A DNA stretch of 64,000 bases from CAYRPN01 sp964426135 (GCA_964426135.1 CAYRPN010000016.1:3306-67305), one strand, 5' to 3'; shown: positions 43,448 to 53,059, numbered from the stretch's first letter. Notes: a model not told the origin generated them from the sequence alone. Numbers and translations are program-made.

Positions 43448-45277
43448 CTACTTTTTCCACTGCTTGAGCAGATCGCGTGCCTGCTGCGTGTCGGGGTGCG
43501 TGGGATGCTCGTCGATGATTTCCTGAAGCTTGGCGATGGCGGTCTCATCCTGTTTCGATTTTTTCAGTAGCTTGGCGAGATCGAGCTTTCGGCCAATCGC
43601 TTTGCCGATCGGGTCAACCGTCGGTCTCACGGGTGTCGTCGTCGTGGCCGGCTTGTCCCACACTGCCAGCAGATCCTTCGCCTTCTTGATCTCCGGGTGA
43701 TCGGGATGCTTCGCGACCAGACTTTTGAGGGTCTCCACCGCCTTCGTCTGTTCCTTGTTGCGATACTGGCCTTGCGCCGCGGCAATGGTGTCCTGAATAT
43801 CCTTGCCGGCGCTGGCGGGGTCGGCCGGGGGCGTCGGCGTCGGCGGCGTGGTCGTGGTCGGCGGATTTTCCTGCGTCGCCTCGTCACCCCACAGATTCCG
43901 GGCGACTTCCTCCGCTTTGTCCTCCATCGCGTCGAAAGTCTGCACGAACTTCTCGAAATCCTTGTTCAGGAATGACTGATTCTTCGCCTTGGCGTCCTTC
44001 GCCGCCGCCTTCATCTCCGCATAATCCGCGTCGGCCTTGGCGCAGCGGGTTTTCAAAGTCGTCGCATCGGCGTCGGTCAGTTGCTTGATCGCGCGGTCGT
44101 AAATCTGGTTCAGTTTGTCTTCCTGGTTCGGCACCACGCCGATCGCGATCGCCAACTTGGCGTAGTACGCGGCATCGGCCCACTGCTTGGCCTCGTCGAA
44201 ATTTGTGGCGAGCGTGGCGGCCACCTGGTCCGAGTCCTTGGGGAACTTGGCGATGCCCTCGGTGAACGCAAGCCGCGCCAGATCCTTCTTGCCCATGCGC
44301 GACAGCGACTGTCCCAGGTGCATGTAGGCTTCCTGCTTGTACCACGGGTCCAACTCGATGCCGCGCGACAGGTAGGCCGCCGCCACCGGGAAATGCCCGA
44401 AGCTGAAGCGCAGCGAGCCGATCTCGATGTAGAGAGACTTGTTGCCCGGATCGCCCGCCAGCGCGTAGGAATACAGTTGCAGAAGAACGTAGTTGCCGTA
44501 GCGGACCTCCGGTTCATCCGGTCCCAGGCTGCGCCGCTTTTCGAGTTCCTTTTTGACCCGATCAATTTCCTTGACGACCTCCTGCATCTTCTTCTCGTCC
44601 TTGGGGCGATCCTTGGGGGCGACGAAGATGGAGCGGTTGAACTTGTCCAGTCCGATGGCGAACCCGATGCCCTCGCGCGAGGACTTGAGCGTGTTGACGC
44701 CGATGACTTCGCCCTTGCTGTTGCACAGCGGGCCGCCGGAGTTGCCGGGGTTGATCGGCGCCGAGTGCTGCAGGTACGGCACGCCCTCGATGATCTGCGT
44801 GTTGCTCATTTCGCCGCTGGTGAAGGTCTTCTCCAAGGCCCGGCCGTCGCCGCCGCCGGGGTTGCCGATGGCGAAAACGCGCTGGCCGGGGATCGGCTTT
44901 TCCGTGGAGACGGTGACGGGGATGAGCTTGACGTTGGCGGCCTTGGCGTCGACGGAAACCAGCGCCAGGTCGAGCTTCGGGTGGATCGATTCGATCTTCA
45001 CTTTCTTGAAAATCATCGGCGCGATCCTGCCGTCCGCATATTTCACATCGACGCGCATCTGGTAGGGGAGCGGCGAGGTGATGACGTGGGCGTTGGTGAG
45101 GATCAGGCCGGTCTCTTCAAGGACGAAGCCGGTGCCGAACCCTTCGAGGCTCTTGAGGAATGCGACGGAGGGACTGACGGTCTTGTAGACCTTCGGGCCG
45201 ACTTCCTCCTGGGCGAAGGTGGCCTTCTGAACCAGGAGCGAAAGAATTGTGACGATGGCCCAGGACGTGCGCGTCAT
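43448..45277 (-). CDS. Exported trypsin-like serine protease with TPR-type C-terminus
   Basis: A 609-residue periplasmic protein. After the signal peptide (TRTSWAIVTILSLLVQKATFA) comes an HtrA-like protease domain with catalytic His64 (TNAHVI), Asp103 (KLDLALVSV) and Ser180 (INPGNSGGPL). There is no PDZ domain. Instead, residues about 250-400 form TPR-like helices (AYMHLGQSLSRMGKKDLARLAF). A Pro/Thr linker and two similar C-terminal repeats (about 510-545 and 575-605: KHPDHPEIKKAKDLLAVWDK and EHPTHPDTQQARDLLKQWKK) follow. A role in envelope protein quality control is likely but inferred. Confidence 0.85.
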   Translation of the reverse strand: MTRTSWAIVTILSLLVQKATFAQEEVGPKVYKTVSPSVAFLKSLEGFGTGFVLEETGLILTNAHVITSPLPYQMRVDVKYADGRIAPMIFKKVKIESIHPKLDLALVSVDAKAANVKLIPVTVSTEKPIPGQRVFAIGNPGGGDGRALEKTFTSGEMSNTQIIEGVPYLQHSAPINPGNSGGPLCNSKGEVIGVNTLKSSREGIGFAIGLDKFNRSIFVAPKDRPKDEKKMQEVVKEIDRVKKELEKRRSLGPDEPEVRYGNYVLLQLYSYALAGDPGNKSLYIEIGSLRFSFGHFPVAAAYLSRGIELDPWYKQEAYMHLGQSLSRMGKKDLARLAFTEGIAKFPKDSDQVAATLATNFDEAKQWADAAYYAKLAIAIGVVPNQEDKLNQIYDRAIKQLTDADATTLKTRCAKADADYAEMKAAAKDAKAKNQSFLNKDFEKFVQTFDAMEDKAEEVARNLWGDEATQENPPTTTTPPTPTPPADPASAGKDIQDTIAAAQGQYRNKEQTKAVETLKSLVAKHPDHPEIKKAKDLLAVWDKPATTTTPVRPTVDPIGKAIGRKLDLAKLLKKSKQDETAIAKLQEIIDEHPTHPDTQQARDLLKQWKK

Positions 45278-45383
45278 GTCAACCCTCGTGGAAAAGAGCC
45301 TTGGCGAATCGATCACCGGTCTGCCGGCATTATAACCCTGGGCGGCTCAATGGAGAGCAAGTAGCGTGGATTCTCGCGAAGCG

Positions 45384-45476
45384 TGTAGGGTGGGTTGAGG
45401 CTCGGCGAAACCCACCACGCGCGTCCACAACTCGTTCGCCACAGCTGGTGGGTTTCGCGGACTCAACCCACCCTAC
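45384..45476. repeat. GTAGGGTGGGTTGAGG inverted-repeat element (diverged family member)
   Basis: GTAGGGTGGGTTGAGGCTCG at 45384 pairs with ACTCAACCCACCCTAC ending at 45476. It has the same design as the GTAGGGTGCGTC elements but a different arm core (GGTTGAGG/CCCACC). Confidence 0.75.
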
Positions 45477-45502
45477 GCGCTGTGCCCACCCTGCGTCGAG
45501 GC

Positions 45503-46912
45503 TCAATGCCCGTGGTCTTCCGTGCCCAGCATCGGCTTTAGTTCGTTCAAAAGCGCGTCGAGCTGCGATTGATTCTTCGCCTCGGCGTTCAGCCGCAGCA
45601 ATGGCTCCGTGTTGCTGGCGCGGACGTTGAACCACCAGCCTTTGCCGGCCCACGCGTCGATGCTCACGCCGTCGAGCTTGTCCACCGCGGAGCCGGGGCC
45701 GAACTTCGCTTCCAGCGACGCCAGCGCCTTGTCCTTTTCATCGCAGCGGAAGTTGATCTCACCGCTCTGCGGATACTGCTTGAACGGCGAGATGAAGTCG
45801 CTGAGCTTTTTGTCGCTCTGGCCCAGCACGCTGAGCACGGCGGCGAAAGCGATGGCGCCGGAGTCGGCGTTGAAGTTGTCGCGGAAATAGAAGTGCCCGG
45901 AGAGTTCGCCCCCGAAGATGCCGGCATTCTCGCGCAGGGCCGCCTTCATGAACACGTGGCCCACCCGGCTCTTCACCGGTTTGGAACCGTGCGCCTTGAT
46001 CGCTTCCTCCAGAGCCTTGCTCGACCGCAGGTCATAAACCACCGGCGCTCCCGGCGCCTGTTTCGCAAAGTGATCCACCAGCATCGCGGTCAGGTGATCG
46101 CAGCCGATGATCGTGCCCTTCTCATCCGTGAGAATGCAGCGGTCGGCATCGCCGTCGAAACACGCGCCCAGATCAGCCTTGTGCTTGATGACGCCGTCCT
46201 GCGTGGGCTTCATGTTGGCGGCGACGAGCGGGTTCGGCTCATGCACGAAGGAGCCCGTGATCTCGAAATTGATCGGAATGATCTCCAGTCCCGGCAGGTT
46301 GCTGAAGACCTTGGGCACGAGCTTGCCGGCCATGCCGTTGGAGGCATCGATCACCACTTTCAACTTGCGCCCCTGTTTCGGCGGCGCGTAAAACTTCAAC
46401 ACGTGCAGGCGATACGGATCCCACAGGTCGCGCTCTTCGTGCTTGCCGTTGCCCTTGACGCTCCCCGGCTCGCCCAGACTCTCGGCGATGGCCTGGATGT
46501 CCTTCAGGCCGGTGGTGGCGCCGATGGGCTTGGCGAGCGGGCCTGAGATCTTGAAGCCGTTGTAGTTCGCCGGATTGTGGCTCGCCGTTGTCTGGATGCC
46601 GCCGATGGCGCCGACGTGGTTGATGGCGAAGTAGATGAAGCTGGTGTCGCACATGCCGACATCGACCACATCGCAACCGGCGGCGCGGAGACCATCGGTC
46701 AGAGCTTTGCAAAGTTGCGGCGAGTGCGGACGCATGTCCCGGCTCACCACCACGGTGTTGGGGTGCTTCACTCCAGCCGAAGCCTTGGGGTCGCCGGCGA
46801 GTTTCTTGAGGAATTGACCCGACGCACAGCCGACCTTCCACGCGGCCGTCTCGCTGAGCGGCTGCGGGTAGATGGCGCGAACGTCATAAGCTTTGAAAAT
46901 CTTGCTGAGCAT
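45503..46912 (-). CDS. Phosphomannomutase/phosphoglucomutase
   Basis: Alpha-D-phosphohexomutase that interconverts hexose 1- and 6-phosphates for polysaccharide and nucleotide-sugar synthesis. The 469-residue protein has the phospho-Ser loop TTASHNPANYNG (Ser111), metal loop DGDADRC, sugar-binding GELSGHFYFRD and the phosphate-binding RASNTEPLLR. These suit AlgC/ManB-type enzymes. Start 46912 gives the family N-terminus (LSKIFKAYDVRA); the frame is open far upstream without similarity. Confidence 0.93.
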   Translation of the reverse strand: MLSKIFKAYDVRAIYPQPLSETAAWKVGCASGQFLKKLAGDPKASAGVKHPNTVVVSRDMRPHSPQLCKALTDGLRAAGCDVVDVGMCDTSFIYFAINHVGAIGGIQTTASHNPANYNGFKISGPLAKPIGATTGLKDIQAIAESLGEPGSVKGNGKHEERDLWDPYRLHVLKFYAPPKQGRKLKVVIDASNGMAGKLVPKVFSNLPGLEIIPINFEITGSFVHEPNPLVAANMKPTQDGVIKHKADLGACFDGDADRCILTDEKGTIIGCDHLTAMLVDHFAKQAPGAPVVYDLRSSKALEEAIKAHGSKPVKSRVGHVFMKAALRENAGIFGGELSGHFYFRDNFNADSGAIAFAAVLSVLGQSDKKLSDFISPFKQYPQSGEINFRCDEKDKALASLEAKFGPGSAVDKLDGVSIDAWAGKGWWFNVRASNTEPLLRLNAEAKNQSQLDALLNELKPMLGTEDHGH

Positions 46913-47352
46913 GGGTGTTTCCAGTGTTGTTTGGCGGGCAGGCACTTCGCCCGCGATTCGGCCGGATGATAACGCAATCCAGCGTTCTATTGCGCCACGG
47001 GTAGGTGGTGGCGGGGGCTTGTCTAACCCGACGCAGGCAGAGTGACATTCAACCGGTTGCCTGGCAAGCCAATATGACGAATGGCGGGTTTCCCGGAGCC
47101 GACGGAGTACACCCAAGGGCGAGATGATTCGTCGCGCGCTGAGCGGAGCGGGGCAAGCCCCGTCGCTAAACGGTAGAAGGCTGACGGCTGATGGCTGACG
47201 GCCTATGGGGATTCCCCGATGCTTCACCGGTGAAAATACCAAGCCCGCAACCAGCGTCCCGCTGATTGGATACTCACATTCGCATGGTCGAATACAGATG
47301 AACGGCTGAGACATCGACCAATGCACTTGGGGTCTTGAAAGCGAGGCGATTC
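46913..47352. other. 440-base intergenic region with repeat fragment
   Basis: Holds a single arm of the GTCGCTAAACGG family (47147-47173) and a short tandem CTGACGGCTGATGGCTGACGG at about 47178-47200. No supported coding frame, tRNA or terminator is seen. Confidence 0.5.
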
Positions 47353-47769
47353 ATGGTTGAGCAATTGGGATACACGATGATCTTCCGCGTGGCGTGCAAG
47401 GATGCTCAGTGGGTGCATCTGTTGGGCGATTTCAATCACTGGTCGCCGCACGCGACGCCCTTGCGTCAGGTGAAGCCTGGTCTCTGGCAGGCGGAACTGC
47501 GCCTGCCGCCGGGCGAATACCGGTTCCGCTACCTGTCGTCCAGCCAGGGCTGGATCACGGACTGGGCGGCGTTCGGCGTGGAGCGCAATCAGTTCGGCGA
47601 CTGGGATTCGATTCTGCACGTGCCTGCCCATCCGAAGTTCGACACGCAGGCCGGGCCTATCGCCAAGGACGACGGACACGCACCGATCCCGCTGCGAGAG
47701 ACCGCGCCAGCCGTCCCCACCCCGGGCGGGCCGTCGCTGTGGCGGTTGACGGCTGTGTCCGCTGCGTAA
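47353..47769 (+). CDS. CBM48/AMPK-beta-type glycogen-binding domain protein
   Basis: A 138-residue single-domain protein. The core FRVACKDAQWVHLLGDFNHW and PGLWQAELRLPPGEYRFRYL is the standard CBM48 (isoamylase N-terminal/AMPK beta) Ig-like fold that binds alpha-glucans. No catalytic domain is attached. The C-terminal 35 residues are Pro-rich. ATG 47353 has GAGG upstream. The N-terminus lacks a signal peptide, so it is probably cytoplasmic, perhaps a partner of a glycogen enzyme. Confidence 0.82.
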   Translation: MVEQLGYTMIFRVACKDAQWVHLLGDFNHWSPHATPLRQVKPGLWQAELRLPPGEYRFRYLSSSQGWITDWAAFGVERNQFGDWDSILHVPAHPKFDTQAGPIAKDDGHAPIPLRETAPAVPTPGGPSLWRLTAVSAA

Positions 47770-47965
47770 TTGATGAGATTGCTCGCGGGTAGATTCTCAA
47801 ACTGGAACTTCTACGCGCGGCACACCGAAGTTCTTATCCCTCTACCCTTGGCCCTCTACCCTTGGCCCTTCCGGTCTGGCCGGCATAGGGGCGGAGGAAG
47901 GACATTGGAAGACAAGTGTCGGGGGCACGAACGGTCGACGGCAGCAACTCTGAAAGGATTTCCCC

Positions 47966-48403
47966 ATGATCCGCCAATCCATCCTTGTGATTCCCTTCGT
48001 CGCCATCGCCGGTTTGCTGGTCTCCCAGCGATTCACTTCGGCGCAGCCTGAACTGAAGAATGTGATGAAAGTGAAGCTGTCGCACGCGCAATCGATCCTC
48101 GAAGGGCTGGCGATGGAGGATTTCAACAAGGTGAAGTCCGGCGCGCAGAATCTCTCCGCGCTGAGCAAGGCCGATGCATGGAACGTGCACAAGACGCCGG
48201 AGTATGTGAAGTTCAGCAAGGACTTCCAGGAGCTGGCGGACGCGCTGGTCAAGGACGCGGCTGCGAAGAAACTGGAGGCATGCACGCTGGACTACGTGCA
48301 GCTCACCATGCTGTGCGTGAAGTGCCACACGCACACGCGCAAGATCGGCGTGGCGATCGACGACGCGCCGCTGCGGGATCTATTCACTCAGGCAGGCAGG
48401 TGA
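47966..48403 (+). CDS. Exported c-type cytochrome, cytochrome c'-like
   Basis: A 145-residue periplasmic heme protein. The signal peptide (IRQSILVIPFVAIAGLLVS) precedes a helical body, and the heme site CVKCH (Cys117, Cys120, His121) is close to the C-terminus, as in class II cytochromes c'. A four-helix bundle is expected. The likely role is electron transfer or gas binding, not provable here. ATG 47966 has AAAGGA upstream. The gap before it has a 14-base tandem repeat (CTCTACCCTTGGCC, about 47840-47868). Confidence 0.8.
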   Translation: MIRQSILVIPFVAIAGLLVSQRFTSAQPELKNVMKVKLSHAQSILEGLAMEDFNKVKSGAQNLSALSKADAWNVHKTPEYVKFSKDFQELADALVKDAAAKKLEACTLDYVQLTMLCVKCHTHTRKIGVAIDDAPLRDLFTQAGR

Positions 48404-48420
48404 AGTTCGATCCGCGCATG

Positions 48421-48450
48421 AAAAACCCGCGCCTGCCGCAGGCGCGGGTT
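48421..48450 (-). terminator. Rho-independent terminator
   Basis: AACCCGCGCCTG/CAGGCGCGGGTT stem with a 3-base loop, followed by TTTTT on the minus strand. It lies 43 bases after the PEP-CTERM gene. The stem could also help end the convergent cytochrome transcript. Confidence 0.85.
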
Positions 48451-48492
48451 CCAATGAGTTCATCGAAGTTCTTCGAAGGTCAGTAGGGCGGC

Positions 48493-49284
48493 TCAGGCGC
48501 GACGGCGACGCAGCCCCATCATGCCCATGGCCGCCATGCCCAGCAGCGACAGGGACGCCGGCTCGGGGACGGCGACGATCGAGCCGGTGTTGAAGAGAAG
48601 GCGGGCCTCGGCGGCGGTGATGACACCCTGGTACACCTGGACTTCATCGAGCAGGCCTTGGAAGAAGTGGGCGCCGCCGTTCTCGCCGGCGCCGACGTAG
48701 GTGTTGAGCAAAGAACTGTTGGGAAGGTTGTGAGCGAAGGTGTTGGAGCCGGCCAGGACGCCGTCGAGATAAATCGAAACCTGAGTGCCCGGCACGGAGT
48801 CGTCGGCGGTCATGATCAAATGAACCCACGCGTCGTTGGCGATCACCGGCGCGGCGTAGTCGGCGTCGACGTGAGCGCCGGCGTTGATGTACGGGGTGTC
48901 GCCGCCGTCGAGCAGCAGGCGAGTGGTGCAACATCCGCCGGCGTCCTGGCTGACGATACCGCTGAAACCTCCGTCGAGCGAGGACCGGTTGACCCACGCG
49001 GCAAACGTGAAGCCGGGCAGGCCGGTGTAGCCCGCCAGCCCGCCGGACTCGACGAGCTTGGACGAACTGCCGTTGAACGTGCCGGCGCTGGGCACGCTGA
49101 AGCGGTCCAGACCCTGGCCGACGGAAGTGTTCACGGCATGGTTTCCCAGGCCCGACGAGTCGAGGCCGAGGTTGCCTGCGTTGTCAAATTTGTAATGGGC
49201 GACCAGTGTCGCGGCCTGCGCGGACTGCGAAGCAAATGCAGATGAAATCGCAGCAACAGCAACGAGGGTGCGGAACGCGTTCAT
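48493..49284 (-). CDS. LamG-like protein with PEP-CTERM sorting signal
   Basis: A 263-residue exported protein. The signal peptide (NAFRTLVAVAAISSAFASQSAQA) is followed by one concanavalin-like/LamG jelly-roll domain (LVAHYKFDNAGNLGLDSSG... FTFAAWVNRS... GLLDEVQVYQGVITAAEARLL). The C-terminus is a PEP-CTERM tripartite signal: VPEPASLSLLGMAAMGMMGLRRRRA, i.e. a PEP motif, a short hydrophobic helix and a basic end. It should be handled by an exosortase and end up surface-linked. ATG 49284 has AGGAGAG 7 bases upstream. No exosortase gene is in the window. Confidence 0.92.
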   Translation of the reverse strand: MNAFRTLVAVAAISSAFASQSAQAATLVAHYKFDNAGNLGLDSSGLGNHAVNTSVGQGLDRFSVPSAGTFNGSSSKLVESGGLAGYTGLPGFTFAAWVNRSSLDGGFSGIVSQDAGGCCTTRLLLDGGDTPYINAGAHVDADYAAPVIANDAWVHLIMTADDSVPGTQVSIYLDGVLAGSNTFAHNLPNSSLLNTYVGAGENGGAHFFQGLLDEVQVYQGVITAAEARLLFNTGSIVAVPEPASLSLLGMAAMGMMGLRRRRA

Positions 49285-49555
49285 GGGTTCTCTCCTGAGT
49301 TGAAAGGTGTGCGGCAACGGCGCTATGAAAATACCACATTCGTGTACTCCGTCAAACAAGAATTGTGCGCCTGTCGCTGGCTTTTGTCGCCGGCCCTGCT
49401 TGACGCGTTACAGGCCTCCTAAACCAACTCCCCGTCAGCGTCGATAAGTGAAAAGGATCGTTCCGCGATTCGAGCGGACGTTGCCGAAGGATTGACAGTC
49501 AGGCGCCGCTCAGGAAACGCGGAATCGCCATAGCCAACGTGACGGAGGGAGAACC

Positions 49556-50251
49556 ATGAATTTGACGGATCACCTCGACGAGCCGGCAGGTCATCGCCGG
49601 TACCCACGTTTCAACGGCGATGCCCCGCAGTTGCTGCGCATCTGCCTGGTCAGCCGGGCCCCCCGATTGGGCGAAGGCGAGCGGGCCCTGGTGCAACTGG
49701 CCGCGGGGCTGCGCGATCGGGAACACCAGGTGTTCTTCCTGCTCGCCAAGCGTGGCGAAATGTACGATCAGTGCGAGCAGTTGGGTTTCCGTTGCCTGCA
49801 CCTGCCGGCACAGCTTTCCGATCTGGGCCGGCGCTGGCGCCGCGCCGCCATCCGTACGTCGCTGCGGCATCTGCTGAAGCGCGAGCGCCCCGATGTGATT
49901 CACGCCAGTGACGCTCCCTCGGCGTTGATTCCGTTCGAGGCGGCGCGCGGGCTGGCCATGACGCGGGTGTGCCATCATCGATACGTCTGCACCGAAAGCC
50001 TGATCGACCGCCTCGCCGCTGCCGGCGTGGAATTGCACCTGTATAGTTCAGCTGCGATTCTCGAGACGATCAGTCAGCGCAGCCCGATTCTCGCCGGCGC
50101 CCCCGGTGCGGTGGCGGAAGAGCCGACACTGCCATTGAGCCTGGATGGACTCGCCCTAAGCGTGACGCTGCCCCTGAAAGCACATGCCGCCTCCATCGCG
50201 CGTCACTACCGCTTCGCCGCCACCGCACGATTGCTGCGCAGAGCCGCGTGA
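49556..50251 (+). CDS. GT4-type glycosyltransferase N-terminal domain only
   Basis: A 231-residue protein matching the N-terminal half of GT-B glycosyltransferases (RICLVSRAPRLGEGERALVQLAAGL with the GG/GxE-like loop; RPDVIHASDAPSALIPFEAAR). The C-terminal donor-binding half is absent, and the last 60 residues do not resemble the family. GGAGGGAG precedes ATG 49556. It may be a truncated remnant, a partner subunit, or a domain with another role. The 271-base gap before it has no gene. Confidence 0.65.
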   Translation: MNLTDHLDEPAGHRRYPRFNGDAPQLLRICLVSRAPRLGEGERALVQLAAGLRDREHQVFFLLAKRGEMYDQCEQLGFRCLHLPAQLSDLGRRWRRAAIRTSLRHLLKRERPDVIHASDAPSALIPFEAARGLAMTRVCHHRYVCTESLIDRLAAAGVELHLYSSAAILETISQRSPILAGAPGAVAEEPTLPLSLDGLALSVTLPLKAHAASIARHYRFAATARLLRRAA

Positions 50252-50273
50252 GACGAGTCGGCAGCGTGTTACG

Positions 50274-52835
50274 ATGTCGCTCATGATGATCGCACGCATC
50301 CTCGCCGCGCTCGTTGTGCTTCTTCCCTTCATCTCCTCGGCTGCCGGCCAGGCGACCGCTGACCTTCCTGCCGTCCCAGCCACTCCTGCCGACAAGCCGG
50401 GCACGTATCAAAGGATGGACTACGGGCCCGTGATCGCGCACACGGTGGTTTCGCAGAGCGGCAAACAGGTCGTTGCGCAGAAAGGCCTTGCGGTTCGACT
50501 GCAAAGCAAGAACGAGAAGGGCGAAACGATCGATCACGCCGTCATCTACGACACCGACACCCTGGGCGTCGTGGCGGTCACCACGGGCGGCTGGCTTGAT
50601 CTGACGAAAACGAATCACACGTCCTACAAGGGCAGCGGCGACGCGGCCCTCGAAGGCACCACGCTTTTCTCCATCGCGCCGGGCTCGGCCGGCTGGGCGA
50701 ATCCGAAGGATGGCAAGTTCGATCCGCGCGGCGCGAATCACCACCTCGCCAAGGCCACCAATGCAGTCGGCCAACCCGTCGGACCGCTGCCGAAGGATTG
50801 GGCGCACTACAAGGGTTACTACCGCATCGGCGATCAGGTCGTACTGAAGTACACCGTCGGCGACTGTGAGATTCTGGAGACGCCGCGCTGGTCCGTCGAG
50901 GGCGATGCGCTGGCGCTGGTGCGATATTTCGAAGTGCGGGTGCCGGCCGCGAAGACGCGCGATTCGCTCTGGGTGGCCATCGACGACCTGCCCGCCAACG
51001 CCGATCCGCGCGTCAAGCAGGAGCGCTCGGTCACGTTGCGCCGCAACGGTCGCCTCACGATGGTCTCGGCCGTGGGACGTTCGGCGCTGCACGTGAAGGA
51101 CCGCCAACTGGTCATGGAGATCAAGACCAGTCCGGAGGACCGCGAAACGACGGTGCTTGCCGCGGCGGTGATGTGCGTCGCGGATCGTGGCGAACAGGAT
51201 GACGCGAAGGCCGCCATCGCCTTTGCGATGAGCCAGGAGAAGCGCAGCGGCGCGCTGGGACGGTACCGGATTCCGTCGGTGGATCGCGGCGGCCCTGCGC
51301 GATGGGCGCAGCCGGTCGACACGATGTCCAAACTGGCGCCTGCGCTGGCGCGGGAGAGTTACGTCGTCGACTCGCTGCCGTGTCCGGAGAAGAACCCCTG
51401 GGAATCGTGGTTTCGCCCAACCGGGTTTGATTTCTTTGCGGATGGAAAAAGGGCGGCCATCTGCACGTGGAACGGCGACGTGTGGATCGTCTCCGGCATC
51501 GACGCCGGCGCGAGGGAGGGCGAGCATCTCACCTGGAAGCGCTTTGCGTCAGGGTTGTACGAACCGCTGGGGTTGGTCATCCGCGAGGAGAAAGTCTTCG
51601 TCGTTGGCTACGACCAGATCACACGTCTGCACGATCTGAACGGCGACGGCGAGGCGGATTACTACGAGAACTTCAACAACGATGCTCCGGCCCTGGGCAG
51701 GTGCTATTGCCTGTGCTTGTCGCAGGATGCGATGGGCAATCTATACACGATCCGCAACGCGAATCGGTCGCCTGACAACTATCCGCTGCACGGCTGCCTG
51801 TATCGGGTCAGTGCCGATGGCTCGAAACTGGAGATCATCGCGACGGGGCTTCGCAGCGCCAACGGTCTGGCGATCGGACCGAACGGCGAGATCGCCGCGG
51901 CGGATCAGGAAGGCAACTGGACGCCCGCCTCGCGAATCGATCTCCTGCAGCAGGGCGATTTCGTGGGCTTTCGCAGCCACGCGCATCGGGAACTGCCGGC
52001 GGTTGCGGAAGGGGGCAAGGCGGGAGGAAAAACCGGCGCAAAGGACGTGGCTCCTTTGCCCGGCCCCGAGGCGGTTTTGGCCGCCGGCGCCAAACCGCCT
52101 CTGTGCTGGATTCCCAAGACCGTCGACAATTCCGCGGGCGATCTGATCTTCGTCCCGAACGATCCACAGCAGCGATTCGGCCCGCTGGGCGGCATGCTGC
52201 TGGGCACCTCGTATGGCATGTGCAAGCTGTATCTGGTGCCGTTCGAAAAAATGGATGAACCTGGGATTCCAAACGTCGGATCTGAAATCCGCAGCCCGAA
52301 GTCTCCCATCGTCCAGGGCGGCGTTGTCCCTTTGCCGTTGAACTTTACCTCCGGCATCATGCGGCTTCGCTTCAACCCGCGCGACGGCCAGCTTTATGCC
52401 TTGGGACTCAAGGGCTGGCAGACCCGGGCCGCGTTCGACTCCGGGTTCTTCCGCGTGCGCTACACCGGTAAGCCGGCGTGCTTGCCCGTGGCGGTGCATC
52501 CGACCAAGGCCGGCGTGACGCTCACGTTCACCGATGCGCTCGACCGCGCGACGGCGGAAGATACCGGCAGTTATCAGGTGCTTCGCTGGAATTATCTGTA
52601 CTCGAAAGGCTATGGCTCACCTGAGTTCTCCGTGGCCGATCCGAGCAAGCAGGGCCGCGACACCATGAAAGTCACGCGCGCTTCGCTTGCCAAGGACGGC
52701 AGGACGCTGACACTGGCGGTCGATGACATGAAGCCGGTGATGCAGATGCTGGTCAAGGTGCATCTGGAATCGGAGAAGGGCAATGCAGTGAAGCACGAGA
52801 TTTATCACACGGTGCACAGGTTATCGGAGAGGTGA
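50274..52835 (+). CDS. Large exported beta-propeller-type protein (paralogue A)
   Basis: An 853-residue protein with a signal peptide (ARILAALVVLLPFISSAAG). The N-terminal 350 or so residues are beta-rich; the C-terminal part has GSDH/NHL-like phrases (FDFFADGKRAAICTWNGDVWIV, RLHDLNGDGEADYYENFNND, ANGLAIGPNGEIAAADQEGN). It shares its layout with the gene at 59100. These are probably sugar-oxidising or sugar-binding envelope proteins. A Ser/Pro/Lys segment (EIRSPKSP, about 52280-52308) resembles the AATCCGAAAT-type repeat. The start at 50274 is uncertain (also ATG 50283 and 50286). Confidence 0.75.
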   Translation: MSLMMIARILAALVVLLPFISSAAGQATADLPAVPATPADKPGTYQRMDYGPVIAHTVVSQSGKQVVAQKGLAVRLQSKNEKGETIDHAVIYDTDTLGVVAVTTGGWLDLTKTNHTSYKGSGDAALEGTTLFSIAPGSAGWANPKDGKFDPRGANHHLAKATNAVGQPVGPLPKDWAHYKGYYRIGDQVVLKYTVGDCEILETPRWSVEGDALALVRYFEVRVPAAKTRDSLWVAIDDLPANADPRVKQERSVTLRRNGRLTMVSAVGRSALHVKDRQLVMEIKTSPEDRETTVLAAAVMCVADRGEQDDAKAAIAFAMSQEKRSGALGRYRIPSVDRGGPARWAQPVDTMSKLAPALARESYVVDSLPCPEKNPWESWFRPTGFDFFADGKRAAICTWNGDVWIVSGIDAGAREGEHLTWKRFASGLYEPLGLVIREEKVFVVGYDQITRLHDLNGDGEADYYENFNNDAPALGRCYCLCLSQDAMGNLYTIRNANRSPDNYPLHGCLYRVSADGSKLEIIATGLRSANGLAIGPNGEIAAADQEGNWTPASRIDLLQQGDFVGFRSHAHRELPAVAEGGKAGGKTGAKDVAPLPGPEAVLAAGAKPPLCWIPKTVDNSAGDLIFVPNDPQQRFGPLGGMLLGTSYGMCKLYLVPFEKMDEPGIPNVGSEIRSPKSPIVQGGVVPLPLNFTSGIMRLRFNPRDGQLYALGLKGWQTRAAFDSGFFRVRYTGKPACLPVAVHPTKAGVTLTFTDALDRATAEDTGSYQVLRWNYLYSKGYGSPEFSVADPSKQGRDTMKVTRASLAKDGRTLTLAVDDMKPVMQMLVKVHLESEKGNAVKHEIYHTVHRLSER

Positions 52836-53059
52836 CGATCGCCGGCGGGCTGCGGACGCGTGATCGGTGTCGCGGGTTTGCGGAAGCGAAGCTGGCCGCC
52901 TCGATGAACTCACTGGCCAGCACTTGTGGCTTTGACACTTCCTTTTTGCCGGAAATGCTTGATACCTCTGGCTGACCCCGGGTGGGCCAATTCGCGCAAG
53001 CCTCTCAATATCCGCCGGTTATCGCCCGATAGGGATGAAATCCGGATTTCGTCCTTTTT

